64,000 nucleotides of DNA, from the NCBI GenBank assembly GCA_964557855.1, contig CAZLBP010000013.1, positions 32,765 to 96,764 on the forward strand. The letters run 5' to 3'. The notes under the pieces are model-generated. The model was not told the DNA's origin. It did no database searches and saw nothing but the letters and a program-made list of their open reading frames with translations. Positions 1 to 9,027 of this stretch are shown here, piece by piece. The DNA comes from JAJRZL01 sp964557855. GTDB lineage: Bacteria > Zixibacteria > MSB-5A5 > GN15 > FEB-12. How positions within the stretch are numbered: position 1 is the first letter of the stretch; each line of letters starts with the position of its first letter. The translations under genes were made by a program, and so were the position numbers.

Positions 1-1539
1 AAAGACTATTTCGATTGGTCGGAGGCGGTCACTTCGATACCGTCACATCGGATACTCGCCATCAACCGCGGCGAGCGTAAAAAAGTGCTCCGAGTCCGGG
101 TCGCCCCTCCTTCGGCATCCGCCCTGTCTATCCTCTCACGAATGTTCGTGATGGCGGACAACAAAGTATCCGAACAAGTCCGGCTTGCGCTCGAGGACGG
201 CTACAGACGGCTTCTCGCACCGGCCATGGAATCGGAAATCCGCGCCGAGTTGAAACAGCGTGCCGATGCTGACGCCATCGAGGTTTTTGCCGCCAACGTC
301 CGGGAGCTGCTCATGGCGCCGCCGTTGGGGCAGAAGCGCATCCTGGCCATTGACCCCGGCTTCCGCACCGGATGCAAAGTGGTCTGTCTGGATCCACAGG
401 GGCAGCTGCTGGACCATACCACCATATTCCCCCACAGTTCGGAGGCGGAGAGGAAGGACGCCGCTGTTGAAATCAAGGCTCTCGTGGAACGATTCAAAAC
501 CCAGGTGATTGCAATCGGCAACGGCACTGCCGGTCGTGAAACGGAAGCCTTCATCCGCGAGGTCGAGCTGCCGCGACCTGTCGCGGTCGAGATGGTCAAC
601 GAAGCGGGCGCCTCGGTTTATTCGGCATCGGAGGTCGCCCGGGAGGAATTCCCCGAATTCGATGTAACCGTGCGGGGCGCCATATCGATCGGTCGTCGGC
701 TCATGGATCCTTTATCGGAATTGGTCAAAATCGATCCTAAGTCGATCGGGGTCGGGCAATACCAACATGACGTTGACCAGACGGCGCTGAAGAGACGGCT
801 CGATGATATCGTGTCCAGTTGTGTCAACGCGGTGGGCGTCAACGTGAACACGGCCGGTAAACAGTTATTGACTTTTGTATCCGGTTTGGGACCCAAACTG
901 GCGGAGAGTATTGTCGCCTACCGCAACGAATACGGACCGTTCCGGAACAGGAAGCTGCTTACCAGAGTACCCCGCCTCGGTCCCAAGGCTTTCGAGCAGG
1001 CGGCCGGATTCCTGCGCATCCCCGACTCCGACAATCCTCTGGATCGCAGCGCCGTACATCCGGAGAGCTACCCGGTTGTCGAGCGGATAGCGGCGGATCT
1101 GAACACGACGATAGATCAACTCATAGCCCGGGATGAACTCCGCACCGACCTTGACATCCAAAGATATCAGGACGGCAGAGTCGGTCTTCTGACTCTGCAG
1201 GACATCATCGACGAACTGGCCAAACCGGGACATGACCCGCGAGCGGCGTTCGAGTTCTTTCAGTTCAACGCCGCGGTGAACGAGATCGGCGATCTCAAAG
1301 TCGATATGCGCCTGCCCGGGATCGTAACCAACGTCACCAACTTCGGCGCCTTTGTCGATATCGGCGTCCATCAGGACGGACTCGTCCATATCAGCGAGCT
1401 GGCGGACAAGTTCGTCAAAGATCCCAATGAAATCGTCCGGGCCGGACAGAAGGTAGACGTGCGCGTTGTGTCAGTCGACATTGAGCGGGGGCGGATTGGG
1501 TTGTCGATGCGAGGGACGCGTGAAACTAAGACTTGGTAA
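1..1539 (+). CDS. tex: Tex family RNA-binding transcription accessory protein, 5'-truncated
   Basis: The reading frame is open from base 1, so the gene enters from outside the window. 512 residues are visible and about the first third of a usual Tex protein (about 770 aa) is missing. In order one sees the end of the N-terminal region (PSHRILAINRGER), the YqgF-like RNase-H fold (ILAIDPGFRTG), helix-hairpin-helix segments (FVSGLGPKLAESIVAYR) and a C-terminal S1 domain (GIVTNVTNFGAFVDIGVHQD...GLVHISELA). Tex proteins bind nucleic acid and affect transcription. The GTG at 85 is internal and is not the true start. The stop is followed within 20 bases by the start of the next gene on the same strand. 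Confidence 0.95.
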   Translation, partial: KDYFDWSEAVTSIPSHRILAINRGERKKVLRVRVAPPSASALSILSRMFVMADNKVSEQVRLALEDGYRRLLAPAMESEIRAELKQRADADAIEVFAANVRELLMAPPLGQKRILAIDPGFRTGCKVVCLDPQGQLLDHTTIFPHSSEAERKDAAVEIKALVERFKTQVIAIGNGTAGRETEAFIREVELPRPVAVEMVNEAGASVYSASEVAREEFPEFDVTVRGAISIGRRLMDPLSELVKIDPKSIGVGQYQHDVDQTALKRRLDDIVSSCVNAVGVNVNTAGKQLLTFVSGLGPKLAESIVAYRNEYGPFRNRKLLTRVPRLGPKAFEQAAGFLRIPDSDNPLDRSAVHPESYPVVERIAADLNTTIDQLIARDELRTDLDIQRYQDGRVGLLTLQDIIDELAKPGHDPRAAFEFFQFNAAVNEIGDLKVDMRLPGIVTNVTNFGAFVDIGVHQDGLVHISELADKFVKDPNEIVRAGQKVDVRVVSVDIERGRIGLSMRGTRETKTW

Positions 1540-1556
1540 CAAATGTGGAGAGAGCA

Positions 1557-2381
1557 ATGTGTAACGTGGAGTTTGCTTATTCGACAGAGTTCTATGTTGA
1601 TCGGATGCTAGTTGATCCAGCTGAAAAACCTATGTATGAGATCAAATCAGGTTCTACTATGACAGTAACTGCACCCAGAAATAGCAATAGAACGAAATTC
1701 ACATTGTCTACGGTTGCTTCAGCAGAGGACACATCCAAGTTCGACGATAGATCAAACGATTTCCTTGACATACACAACGAGATACTTGACCGGCTGGACG
1801 CTTGCTTTACATACGTATTCCCGCCGGAACGGGAATCCACGGAATATTGTCAGCTCAAAGACGTGAATACAAAAAGCAATTTCCTTGAGCAATATGACAA
1901 GGTAATCGCACCATTGAAGAACGTTAGAGTCGATCGTGCTCTACCGATGGAATATCCAGGCAAATTCACAGGCCGCCAATTGGGAAAAGTGCTCGAATAC
2001 ACCCGAGCGTGTTTAGAAGAGACACGATTCCATCGGATTATGCACTGGTATAGGGAAGGATCGGTAGCACTTCATGACCCTTACAGTTCATGGTGGAAGA
2101 TTGTCGAGAACCAGGGGAAGTACAACAGAACTCTAGCAAACGAGTTGACTGAAAAAGAGCGCACGCTGTTAAAGCTCTTACCTCAGTGGTTTCGTCACAC
2201 AAGTGACCATCCTGACACTGACAGAGCCGTGAAACACTGGCCCGTACTTTCCGAGACCGATCCGGTGACCTGTTCCTCCACAAATCCGACAATACGATCC
2301 AAGCTTGAAGTGCTAAGGGAACAGTACGCCACAACTCTTCGTCAGTTGATTGAAGTAATAATGAGTGGATTTGAGAAGTAG
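1557..2381 (+). CDS. Hypothetical protein, AT-richer than its neighbours
   Basis: A 274-residue protein that I do not recognise. I prefer the ATG at 1557 because GGAGAG lies just upstream; a TTG at 1533, overlapping the end of tex, would add eight residues. It has no signal peptide, lipobox or membrane segment. It is acidic and helical-looking, with an aromatic patch (HWYREGSVALHDPYSSWW) in the second half, which makes a HEPN-like or other helical-bundle fold possible but unproven. Base composition is visibly poorer in G+C than the flanking genes, and the codon use is less biased. That suggests an acquired cargo gene placed behind tex. Confidence 0.7.
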   Translation: MCNVEFAYSTEFYVDRMLVDPAEKPMYEIKSGSTMTVTAPRNSNRTKFTLSTVASAEDTSKFDDRSNDFLDIHNEILDRLDACFTYVFPPERESTEYCQLKDVNTKSNFLEQYDKVIAPLKNVRVDRALPMEYPGKFTGRQLGKVLEYTRACLEETRFHRIMHWYREGSVALHDPYSSWWKIVENQGKYNRTLANELTEKERTLLKLLPQWFRHTSDHPDTDRAVKHWPVLSETDPVTCSSTNPTIRSKLEVLREQYATTLRQLIEVIMSGFEK

Positions 2382-2391
2382 TTCCCTGGCC

Positions 2392-4323
2392 TCACTCACA
2401 CGCCGGCTCCGGGCCGCCCCGGAACAAATAGTCTATCAGGTAAACCAGATCACTGATGCTGATCGGCTCGCCCGAGTCATATTCACCGTCAACATTGGCA
2501 GCGTCAATATCGGGCGGCTCCGGACCGCCCTGGTACATGTAGTCTATCAAATAGGCCAGGTCCGCCACGTCCGAAGGTCCGGCGGCGCTTGTCAGACCGT
2601 CGATATTTCCACAGAGATAGCCCATCTTGACGTAGTACACCGTCTCCGGAGGATTGGCCGGATCAACCACGGTCGCCAGAGCGTTGTCTTCAACCTCTAT
2701 ATAGTATGAAATAGTCTGCGATGCCGTGGGCGGCGTGATCGAGGCGCCGTAGATCCCGTCTCCCCCTTCACCGTCTTCGTGTGAACCGTCATCATACATC
2801 GTGATCGGATAATAGCCGCTGCCGGTATCAACATAAACGTGCACGGTCAATACGCCGGCGGGTGCATCTATGAGAGCTGTCACGGCAAAACTGGAGTCTA
2901 TCGGCGACGGCATCTCCGGCGAGTGGTCGGCGCCACTGATAGTGACCGGATTCCGTTCCAGGGCGCTTGTCGGAGTCAGGTCTTTGCCCTCCAATGCCGG
3001 GTAGTCCGGACCGTACCGATAGCAACGGAACACACGATTTCCCAGAGGACTCTCTCCCTGTTCCACCGGGCCGTCACCGTTGATGGGGTTGATATAACGC
3101 CAGACAATCTCGCCGTCGGGAGTCGCTTCGCGGAACTCTCCTGATGGTCCGGCGCAAATGAGCGTGTTGCCGTTCGGGAGCCGCTGCGTACCGGATATGA
3201 AGTAGGCAAAAAAGCTGTCCGGCGGTGTGTCGACATAGGTCCAGAACGCCCGCTCCGGACCATGCGCCTGCCCGGAATCAAGCGGCGGGTACGTACCATT
3301 GGGGCGAACCGGTGTGTTAATCTGATCTATCGATGAATAACCTCGCTCCGAGCCGTTGTTGAATACCAGAATATGGCCCGCGCCGGGAAGTCCCGGCGCA
3401 ATCCACTGCGCGTCATGTTGCTTGTCCAGTGTGCGATCCGATGCATCACCGGCCCCGTACACCTGGGGATTGCCCCAGCGATAGAGAAAATCCCCGCCCT
3501 GCCCGCTGTTGCCGCCGGAATGGCTGGCGGCTTCGGCAGTGGTGGTGCTGTGGTCGATCACCCAGAACTCGTCAATTGTCCGACAACTGATAATAATCTG
3601 ATCGAGCTCCGCACTGTACGCCACGGAATTGGCATGCACCCAATCAGTAAACCCATCGGCGTAGTTGATGTCCATCAGCTCCCGGTGCTCGGCCACCACG
3701 CCGTAGTTATCCTTGGTCGGGTCGAAGTCCTGAACCAAATGATCCCAAAGATACCATTCCCAGACAATCGTGCCTCCGGAGTCCGCGGACGGCTCTACCT
3801 CGATCACCATTTCCGACCACAGGGTGTCATCGAAAAGCAAAGCAGTGTCTCGGCCGGCGGAAAATGCTTCCGCGGCCGTACTGAAATCGCGGGCCAGTAT
3901 CAGCACGTTGCCGTTCGGCATTGGCTGGATGTCATGGTGTTGAAAATATGATGGATCGACATCACGCCATTCCCACACAACGTTACCATCCCAGTCAAAC
4001 TCAATCACATGACTGCCCCCTATGTCGCTCGTTTCCAATCGCACCGACCACAGCAAGTGACCATTTTCCAGCAGGTACACGGAGGCGCCCGGGCGAAATT
4101 CGGCTTCCCAGGTATTCACGAGCCGACCGTAATGATCGATGAGGTATGCCGTAGTGCCCAGCATTGGCGCAAACAGCGTGTAGCCCTCAAACGAGGCCGT
4201 ATCATGCACCACGAGGCCGACTGTTTGATTTTGGGCGTTTGCCGGCAAAGCTGACATGGCGCACAGAAGGGCGGTGAGCATACAGAATCCACAAGTTGTT
4301 TTAAGTGCTTGTAGTGCTATCAT
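2392..4323 (-). CDS. Secreted arylsulfotransferase (ASST)-like protein with dockerin-like C-terminus
   Basis: 643 residues. A signal peptide ends near ALPANA (about residue 30). The body (about 35-440) has the repeated W-x-W and LPNGN/MPNGNVLIL blades of the ASST/bacterial arylsulfotransferase beta-propeller family (HDIQPMPNGNVLILARD, VIEFDWDGNVVWEW, TQRLPNGNTLICAGPSGEF). An immunoglobulin-like segment follows at about 470-570 (FAVTALIDAPAGVLTVHVYV). The last 70 residues hold two calcium-loop repeats (CGNIDG..., ANVDG...) each followed by Y-L-I-D-Y, ending GGPEPACE. Sulfotransfer activity is uncertain: many secreted homologues are structural or unassigned. SD-like AGAGG precedes the ATG. It shares its tail with the proteins at 10142 and 49741. 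Confidence 0.82.
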   Translation of the reverse strand: MIALQALKTTCGFCMLTALLCAMSALPANAQNQTVGLVVHDTASFEGYTLFAPMLGTTAYLIDHYGRLVNTWEAEFRPGASVYLLENGHLLWSVRLETSDIGGSHVIEFDWDGNVVWEWRDVDPSYFQHHDIQPMPNGNVLILARDFSTAAEAFSAGRDTALLFDDTLWSEMVIEVEPSADSGGTIVWEWYLWDHLVQDFDPTKDNYGVVAEHRELMDINYADGFTDWVHANSVAYSAELDQIIISCRTIDEFWVIDHSTTTAEAASHSGGNSGQGGDFLYRWGNPQVYGAGDASDRTLDKQHDAQWIAPGLPGAGHILVFNNGSERGYSSIDQINTPVRPNGTYPPLDSGQAHGPERAFWTYVDTPPDSFFAYFISGTQRLPNGNTLICAGPSGEFREATPDGEIVWRYINPINGDGPVEQGESPLGNRVFRCYRYGPDYPALEGKDLTPTSALERNPVTISGADHSPEMPSPIDSSFAVTALIDAPAGVLTVHVYVDTGSGYYPITMYDDGSHEDGEGGDGIYGASITPPTASQTISYYIEVEDNALATVVDPANPPETVYYVKMGYLCGNIDGLTSAAGPSDVADLAYLIDYMYQGGPEPPDIDAANVDGEYDSGEPISISDLVYLIDYLFRGGPEPACE

Positions 4324-4730
4324 TTGTCGACCTCTGCCAGGGAAGGCGTTTATCGATCACAAATTGATCCGGGCATTCGCAGGAATGTCAAACCGGATAA
4401 AGTACGGTAAAGGCAATAATTTCAGTGTTCGCTGGAAGATAGCTCATAAATCGGTAATTGTCAATCCGTAGGAATGCCCAAGCTGACTCATAGGAAGTGT
4501 TTGGAGAACAACAGCGCCGTCTTTGTCAAGCGTGCGGACGAACGGACGTCCCGGTCTCCAGCTCCGACTGAGTCGCCATCAATATGTTCTCAATACGCAG
4601 TCTTACCAATCAAAGCCAAAGAGCAGGGTGACATATACATTTCCCCGGATTACATCGAATGACACTTTATTGTTGGTTGAGTGAGTAATCAGATTACTCG
4701 CTCGGATGGCTGACGTCGCGTCATGAGGCC
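4324..4730. other. Intergenic region, no gene seen
   Basis: About 400 bases between two minus-strand genes. It should hold the promoter of the ASST-like gene and the end of the pts/pgi operon. The only clear structure is the near-palindrome at 4679-4703. I see no tRNA, small gene or convincing sigma-70 promoter. Confidence 0.6.
4679..4703. repeat. 25-bp near-perfect inverted repeat
   Basis: The arms GAGTGAGTAATC and GATTACTCGCTC are separated by one base and pair with a single T-G mismatch. It lies 28 bases past the stop of the pgi/pmi gene on the minus strand. No T-run follows and the centre is too tight for a good loop, so a protein-binding site for the downstream ASST-like gene is as likely as a transcript end. 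Confidence 0.5.
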
Positions 4731-5825
4731 TTACTTCGCGACTTGAAGCGCTTTTTTAAGTTTCTCGATGACATGCACCGGGGTCGGATCGACCTCGTTC
4801 AACACCGCCAGGTAGTAGGATAGAAAATCGCCCAGCTGCACCAGGCTCAACATCCGTTCCAACGGTCGCTCACCGCGTGAATGCACGTCGACTACTTCCA
4901 CATTGCGTTCCTGAATGATGTCCTTGACGATGTTCATGCGTTTGCGGATTTGAGAATGGTCATCCATGTCACGCAACATCACGACTACCAGGTGCTCGCT
5001 GTGCTTTTCCGCGACTTCCGACCAGCCGACCAGTTCGTTGTGGTTGAATTCGGCGAAGTGGTTCGCGAAGGCCAGGTTTTTGGCGTTTTCGCAGATTTGT
5101 CCTTTCCATCGCAACGCGACGGCATCGGTCAACGTGGGACCGGCATAAATGATGACCAGTTTGTTGTGAATTTTTTCGGCCAGGTGTTTAGCCGGATTGG
5201 TGATTGTATTGTTATCCTCGATGTACTTCTCGCGGTACCCTTTCAGGGCGGTAATGGTATGTTCGATTTCAGGTGTGATTTTCTTGATCAGACCGATCTT
5301 TTCCAGAAACACCAGGAGCGGCACAAAGGAGTACCCCAGAGCCGCCCGGGGCTGCAAACCGGCCGGCAGTTTGGCCAGGGGGATATCATTGAGTTTCGCC
5401 ACCTCTTCCAGCATCCCGTTGGTACTGAGAGCGGCTAACATAGCTTTGCGATTCAAGGCGTCATCGACGGCCGCCAGCGTTTCCTCCGTGTTGCCGCTGT
5501 ACGATGAAGCAATAACCAGCGTTTCATCGTCGACGTATTCCGGCAGTTCATAGTGACGACAGATGGAAAACGGAACGAGAAGTTTCGGCGCCAGAAAACT
5601 GCGAATGAGATCGCCGCCTATAGCCGAGCCGCCCATGCCGACCACGACGATGTTCTTGATCTCCAGAAAATCACCCGCTTCGAATCGCCAGAGCTTACCG
5701 ATTTTCAGCGCATCTTCCATCTGCTCCGGAAAATCGAATATCCGATTATACATATTCTCCGGGTCGAAACTCCGGATATGCTCAATATTGTCAAGGTTCT
5801 GCATCGTATCGCTTTTCATAGTCAC
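4731..5825 (-). CDS. Bifunctional phosphoglucose/phosphomannose isomerase
   Basis: 364 residues of the SIS-fold bifunctional isomerase family, which interconverts glucose-6-P or mannose-6-P with fructose-6-P. The first SIS domain has VVVGMGGSAIGGDL (about residues 60-73) and ASSYSGNTEETL. The C-terminal part has the family's ENAKNLAFANHFAEFNHNE and a late LVQLGDFLSYYLAVLN. The GTG at 5825 overlaps the ptsI stop as GTGA; the ATG six bases further in is an alternative. It is the last gene of obgE-dprA-ptsH-ptsI-pgi/pmi, putting the entry step of glycolysis beside the PTS phosphocarriers. Confidence 0.93.
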   Translation of the reverse strand: MTMKSDTMQNLDNIEHIRSFDPENMYNRIFDFPEQMEDALKIGKLWRFEAGDFLEIKNIVVVGMGGSAIGGDLIRSFLAPKLLVPFSICRHYELPEYVDDETLVIASSYSGNTEETLAAVDDALNRKAMLAALSTNGMLEEVAKLNDIPLAKLPAGLQPRAALGYSFVPLLVFLEKIGLIKKITPEIEHTITALKGYREKYIEDNNTITNPAKHLAEKIHNKLVIIYAGPTLTDAVALRWKGQICENAKNLAFANHFAEFNHNELVGWSEVAEKHSEHLVVVMLRDMDDHSQIRKRMNIVKDIIQERNVEVVDVHSRGERPLERMLSLVQLGDFLSYYLAVLNEVDPTPVHVIEKLKKALQVAK

Positions 5826-7573
5826 GTCTGTTTCCTTTGTTCAAATACTGCCTGGTAATCCGACAACCTGTTCATAACAGCTTTCAGGGACTCACCTGCC
5901 ATAACGGATCCGACCAGATGCCTGGCCAGAGTCGTGTCGATCTTCTTAATCAACCGGCAAGCATCTACTATACGGTTTGGACTCATAGAAAGCAAGTCCA
6001 CTCCCATACCAACAAACAACGGAATTGCCAGACTGTCTCCCGCCAATTCTCCACAGACCGATACCGGTACCTTGTTTCTCTTGCAGGCTTCGACCGTCAT
6101 TCGGATCAGATTCAGCACCGACGGGTGCAGCGGATTGTACCAGTTGGTCAACTGGCTGTTCATACGGTCGGCGGCCATCGTGTATTGCGTTAAGTCGTTG
6201 GTTCCAATAGAGATGAAGTCCACTTTGCGCGCCAGAGCATCGGCCGTCATAGCCGCGGCCGGGACTTCTATCATGATCCCGATCTCAATATTTGGATCGA
6301 ATGGTATCTTGTCCTTTCGTAACTTGAATTTCACCTGGGCGATCAGTTTCTTGGCTTTCTCGATTTCCGATAGATCAGAAATCATCGGCAACATAATCTT
6401 GAGATTCTTTGAGGTCGAGGCCCTCAGAATCGCCCTGATCTGTGTCTTGAAGTCCGGGGTCATCTGCAGCAATGCTCGAATGCCTCTCGACCCGAGCGCC
6501 GGGTTTTCCTCACGCGGTAAGTCACTGTTGCCGGATAACTTATCATAGCCCAGATCAAATGTCCTCAGAACCACCTTTGCCGGTGTGAATTTCTTGGCGA
6601 TAATCTCGTAATGACGGTATTGCGTCTCTTCATCCGGAAATCGGTTATCTGCCAGGTATAGAAATTCGGTACGATACAATCCCACCGGAATCTGTCGCTT
6701 CGCCAGAATATCATCCGCGGGACCGGGCAGACTCAGGTTGGCTCCAATATGCACCTCTTTGTCGTCGGCCGTTCTGGGCGGGATCGGCCCGAGCTTCCTG
6801 ATCCGCGTTATGAGGGTCGGGCCAAGACGCTTGCGACGGCGTTGATATTCGCTCCAATCTTCATCCGTCGGATCTACAATCACGGCGCCGGTCGTTCCAT
6901 CAGCGATCAGGCGGCTCTTGTCGGGGATCATTTTCCAACTGTCCTCCACCTGTACCACTGGTAACATCAGCGATCGCGCTATCAGCGCCATGTGTGAATC
7001 GGCGCCCCCCTTGGCGACTACAAATCCGACCGCTCGTAATTCGCGGTACGTTAACACATCGTTCGGTGTAAAGGTTCTGCCGACCACGATTGTCCTGGAT
7101 GCCAATTGCGGCGTGGTCGACAATTCACCGCTGAGATGTGACATTACTTTGCTCACCACGGCTTCAATATCGACGGCCATCTGCCGGAGATAGTGGTCCG
7201 GTGATTTCTTAAGTGGTTCGGTTGCCTGACGAACGAGATCGCTGTAAACGAAAGCCGCACTGCGCCTGGTCGATCGGATTTCCTCCTTCACCTTCTTGAG
7301 AAATTCATAGTCACCGGCAATGAGCAGTTGGGCATCGAAAATCTTGGCCACCGGACCCGAAACTTTGCGGATGGCCGACTGCCGTATTTCCCTGAGCTCC
7401 GCAATCGTCTTCTCGATAGCGGTATCCAGCAGCTCTATTTCGTCTTTTACTTTGGAGGCCGGAATGGGAGCATCAAGGACCCGCAAGTCACCCGGCAATA
7501 TCACGTGAGCGGTACCCATAACAATCCCGGTTGAGATGGGAACACCTTGTATTACCGTTTTTTTGCCTTTCAT
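5822..7573 (-). CDS. ptsI: Phosphoenolpyruvate-protein phosphotransferase, PTS enzyme I
   Basis: 583 residues from the ATG at 7573, which has GAGG about 8 bases upstream; a longer frame opens at 7600 without support. EI takes phosphate from PEP on a histidine and passes it to HPr. The active His is H194 in GGADSHMALIAR. The PEP-binding barrel shows GIMIEVPAAAMTAD, SIGTNDLTQYTMAADR and the active cysteine in VSVCGELAGD. It follows ptsH after about 70 bases and overlaps the isomerase gene by 4 bases. No sugar-specific EII is in the window, so the substrate or regulatory target is unknown. Confidence 0.95.
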   Translation of the reverse strand: MKGKKTVIQGVPISTGIVMGTAHVILPGDLRVLDAPIPASKVKDEIELLDTAIEKTIAELREIRQSAIRKVSGPVAKIFDAQLLIAGDYEFLKKVKEEIRSTRRSAAFVYSDLVRQATEPLKKSPDHYLRQMAVDIEAVVSKVMSHLSGELSTTPQLASRTIVVGRTFTPNDVLTYRELRAVGFVVAKGGADSHMALIARSLMLPVVQVEDSWKMIPDKSRLIADGTTGAVIVDPTDEDWSEYQRRRKRLGPTLITRIRKLGPIPPRTADDKEVHIGANLSLPGPADDILAKRQIPVGLYRTEFLYLADNRFPDEETQYRHYEIIAKKFTPAKVVLRTFDLGYDKLSGNSDLPREENPALGSRGIRALLQMTPDFKTQIRAILRASTSKNLKIMLPMISDLSEIEKAKKLIAQVKFKLRKDKIPFDPNIEIGIMIEVPAAAMTADALARKVDFISIGTNDLTQYTMAADRMNSQLTNWYNPLHPSVLNLIRMTVEACKRNKVPVSVCGELAGDSLAIPLFVGMGVDLLSMSPNRIVDACRLIKKIDTTLARHLVGSVMAGESLKAVMNRLSDYQAVFEQRKQT

Positions 7574-7645
7574 GACTTGCCTCAACTTCGGGGTACGCAA
7601 TTTCTTGAGTATAACGGTTGAGATGATGGGTAGGCAAGGGGAATA

Positions 7646-7915
7646 TCAGTCGTCCTCGTTGAACCCGCTCTCGATTGCCTTCACGATGGCCACCACAGCC
7701 TCTGCTTCATCCGGACCGTCGGCCTCGATGACCAGTTCCGATCCCTTCTCGGCAGCCAGCATCATCACCCCCATGATGGACTTTCCGTTTACCCGAAGAT
7801 CACCTTTGGTTATGAAAACCTCGGATTCAAAACGACTGGTTACAGTGACTAGCTGTGCTGAAGGTCGGGCATGAAGACCCAGTTTGTTTACGATAGTTGC
7901 GGTTCTCTTTATCAT
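7646..7915 (-). CDS. ptsH: Phosphocarrier protein HPr
   Basis: 89 residues. Start chosen at the ATG that overlaps the dprA stop as ATGA; a longer frame upstream only reads through dprA. The EI-phosphorylated histidine is H15 in LGLHARPSA. Ser46 lies in NGKSIMGVMML, the context recognised by HPr kinase/phosphorylase where that enzyme exists. It transfers phosphate from EI (next gene) to EIIA-type proteins. The conserved Ser46 context suggests regulatory use as well as, or instead of, sugar transport. Confidence 0.96.
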   Translation of the reverse strand: MIKRTATIVNKLGLHARPSAQLVTVTSRFESEVFITKGDLRVNGKSIMGVMMLAAEKGSELVIEADGPDEAEAVVAIVKAIESGFNEDD

Positions 7916-9027
7916 GCGTATTCTTCGGAAAGAACATACCGTTTGCCGGACAGCTCGCGTATGATGCCCTTGAGCTCCAACGCCAGCAGGAACTGGGTCA
8001 AATCCTCTATCGGCACCCGCACGGCGCGAGAAATCTGGTCTATCTGGACCGGCTCCACGGAGCAATGGTCGAGGATCTCTTTTTCCATCGGGGTCAGGTT
8101 TGGCAACTCCGTGATTCTTTTGATCACCAGTTCCCCCTTGAGCCGGGGGAGCTCGGAGAAGACGTCGTCCGCACTGGTCAGCAACACGGCGCCCGACTTG
8201 ATCAATTCGTTGGTACCGATGCTGGTCGGCGCGCTCGGATGACCCGGGACCGCGAATATCGGCCGATTCTGTTCCAACGCATGGGCCGCTGTTATCAGCG
8301 CTCCCGACTTGCGCCCCGCCTCGACCACGACCACCCCGTCGGACAGACCGGAGATGATCCGGTTGCGCTCGGGAAAATAGGTGCGGTCCGGGTGCGTACC
8401 CGGCAAATACTCGGAGTAAATCGTCCCGTCCTGTCTGATTCTCTTTGCCAGGGACTTGTTGGTGGGCGGATATACATAGTCGAGCGAACAACCCCAGACG
8501 GCAATCGTATGTCCGCCTGCTTCCAGAACTCCGGCGTGCGCCACCGAATCGATCCCTTCGGCCATACCGGAGGCCACCACAATGCCGTTCTCCGCCAGCG
8601 ATCTGGCCAGGCCGAACCCGAAGATACGCCCCTGCTCCGTCGGATGACGGGTACCGACTATGGCTATGACCTTGTCATCCGGCTTCTGCGGCAAACCGAC
8701 GCGAAACAGCACCGGCGGGACCGGGGAGATTGTCGTCAGCTGCCTCGGGTACTCCGCGTCATCCGGAAATAACACCGTCCAGCCGAGCTTATCGATGCGC
8801 GCCACGACTTCATGTGCCTTCCCCTCATCGTACGCCTCTTTGATCGTCGTGGCCTGGGTGCGCGAGATTCCCGGAACGGCAGCCAATACTGAAAGTGGAG
8901 TTTCGGGGATTTTCTCGACACCGCCGAGCACATCGATCAGCTTGCATAACCGTCCCCGACCGATGCCCGGTACGGCCAACAAACCTAGGGTGACAACCAA
9001 CCGTTCTTTTCGTTCAGCCTCTATCAA
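7912..9027 (-). CDS. dprA: DNA-processing protein DprA
   Basis: 371 residues. An N-terminal helix-hairpin-helix/SAM-like part (LLAVPGIGRGRLCKLIDVLG) is followed by the Rossmann core with VAIVGTRHPTEQG-like and SGMAEGIDSVAHAGVL motifs, FPERNRIISGLSDGVVVVEAG and a C-terminal winged-helix-like tail (about 300-371). DprA binds incoming single-stranded DNA and loads RecA during natural transformation; it is also widespread in bacteria not known to be competent. It overlaps obgE by 14 bases and ptsH by 4, so it is translationally linked to both. Confidence 0.95.
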   Translation of the reverse strand: MIEAERKERLVVTLGLLAVPGIGRGRLCKLIDVLGGVEKIPETPLSVLAAVPGISRTQATTIKEAYDEGKAHEVVARIDKLGWTVLFPDDAEYPRQLTTISPVPPVLFRVGLPQKPDDKVIAIVGTRHPTEQGRIFGFGLARSLAENGIVVASGMAEGIDSVAHAGVLEAGGHTIAVWGCSLDYVYPPTNKSLAKRIRQDGTIYSEYLPGTHPDRTYFPERNRIISGLSDGVVVVEAGRKSGALITAAHALEQNRPIFAVPGHPSAPTSIGTNELIKSGAVLLTSADDVFSELPRLKGELVIKRITELPNLTPMEKEILDHCSVEPVQIDQISRAVRVPIEDLTQFLLALELKGIIRELSGKRYVLSEEYA

